Shown here piece by piece: positions 15,951 through 18,009 of a DNA stretch of 18,009 nucleotides. Position 1 is the first letter of the stretch, and the number at the start of each line of letters is the position of its first letter. Source of the stretch: Pseudomonadota bacterium (GTDB lineage: Bacteria; Pseudomonadota; Alphaproteobacteria; Acetobacterales; Acetobacteraceae); assembly GCA_021826485.1 (NCBI GenBank), contig JAKAZX010000030.1:1-18009 (forward strand), read 5' to 3'. Under the pieces are notes generated by a model. The model was not told the origin of the DNA and did no database searches. It saw nothing but the letters and a program-made list of their open reading frames with translations. A program made the translations under genes and the position numbers.

Positions 15951-17135
15951 CGGCGGCCGAACCGCACGTTCCCCTCCTGCAGCAGCACGGCCACGATGAT
16001 GATGACGCCCTTCAGCACGAGCTGGGTGTTGCTGTCGATGTTGCGCAGTTGCAGGATGTTGCCGAGAAATCCGAAGATCAGCACGCCGACCAGCGTGCCG
16101 ACGATGCTGCCGCGCCCGCCCATCAGATTGGTGCCGCCGATCACCACCGCCGCGATCGCGTCCAGCTCGATTCCCACGCCGGCATCCGGCTTGCCCTGCC
16201 GGTACTGCGCGACATAGAGCACGCCGGCAAGGCAGGCGAGCGCGCCGGACAGCGCATAGACCGCGATCTTGACGCGCTCGACGGCGACGCCGGAAAACCG
16301 CGTCGCCTGCTCGTTGCCGCCGATCGCGTAGATATAGCGCCCGAACGTGGTCCGCCGCAGCAGCAGGGAGAAGATCACGACGGCGGCGAGGAAGAACAGG
16401 CCCGGCACCGGCAGGACGTGGCGGATCAGCATGCGCAGCCCCTCGAAGGCCGGCGTCGCGTTGGTGCCGGTATAGACCGGATAGACGGTGGTGTCCGGCC
16501 CCGCCACCAGCCGCGCGGTGCCCAGCATGCCGACCATCATGGCCAGCGTGACGATGAACGGTTGCAGGCGCGCGCGCGCGATGATGACGCCGTTCAGCGC
16601 GCCCACCGCAAGCCCCGCCACCGGCACCACCAGCAGCACGCCCAGCACGCCGAATTTCTGCGGCACCTGGCCGACCGTCCAGGCAACCGCGCCCGCAGAT
16701 GCGAGAGCGCCGCACACCCAGCCGGCCAGCCGGGCGCCGCGCCGCCCGCGGCCGGCCAGCGTCACGCCCCAGGCGACCGCCAGCAGCACGAAGGCCGCGA
16801 ACAGCGGAATCGCCAGCGCGGACGCGGTGGTCCATCCGGTCTGCGTCAGCAGCATCGCGCACAGCACCGACCCGAGCGCCATCACCGAGCCGACCGACAG
16901 GTCGATGCCGCCGATCAGGATCACCAGCGTCATGCCGACCGCGACGATGCCGTTGTTGGACACCTGCCGCAGCACATCCGACTGGTTGGCCTCGGTGAGG
17001 AAGATGTTGACGCCGCGCGAACTGATCGGAGAGGCCAGCACGCCGACCGCGTACAGCGCGATCAGCCCCCAGTACAGCTTGGTGCGCAGCAGGAAGCGCA
17101 GCACCGCCGCCAGCGGCGCCGCGGTCGCGCGGTGT

Positions 17136-18009
<874 letters not shown>

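Overview
The window is GC-rich chromosomal DNA (well over two-thirds G+C by eye) from an alphaproteobacterium. Three things point there: the order ffs-dnaX-ybaB-recR, a glutathione-transferase-like protein closely resembling the FtsZ regulator FzlA, and a coding style consistent with Rhodospirillales. Acetobacteraceae is my best guess, by inference only. No insertion sequence, tRNA, rRNA, CRISPR array or phage gene is visible. Coding density is very high, and no gap without a gene exceeds about 200 bases.

Layout. (1) 1-4896, plus strand: the 3' end of gltD and a complete gltB, the two subunits of NADPH glutamate synthase (ammonium assimilation), with gltD first. (2) 4897-5641: a 12-bp perfect palindrome whose loop holds the -35 box of a promoter that appears to start an almost leaderless fzlA mRNA. 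(3) 5660-7020, minus strand: a two-gene unit of nudC (NAD(H)/NAD-RNA pyrophosphatase) and a DUF488 protein with TGATG stop/start overlap. (4) 7058-9912, plus strand: a promoter like that of fzlA, the SRP 4.5S-type RNA gene ffs, then dnaX, ybaB and recR. This is the conserved replication/recombination block. (5) 9912-11300: an MFS transporter joined to recR through TGATG. (6) 11368-15950: a branched-chain amino acid-type (HAAT) ABC importer made of a periplasmic binding protein, a hairpin terminator/attenuator, two permeases and one polypeptide that fuses the LivG-type and LivF-type ATPases. (7) 15941-18009, minus strand: a converging sugar-type ABC importer (RbsC/XylH-like permease and the C-terminal half of an RbsA/XylG-like ATPase) that runs off the window edge.

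Most of the window is housekeeping and transport, and I see no clear-cut new defence or mobile system. The most interesting signals are regulatory or architectural. Between ffs and the dnaX start lie four alternately complementary segments that could couple SRP RNA folding to dnaX translation. DnaX has a glycine-rich tract exactly where Caulobacter DnaX is partially processed by ClpXP. The fused LivG-LivF ATPase has a degenerate ABC signature in its first half. Two promoters share the same architecture, and one of them predicts a leaderless fzlA transcript.
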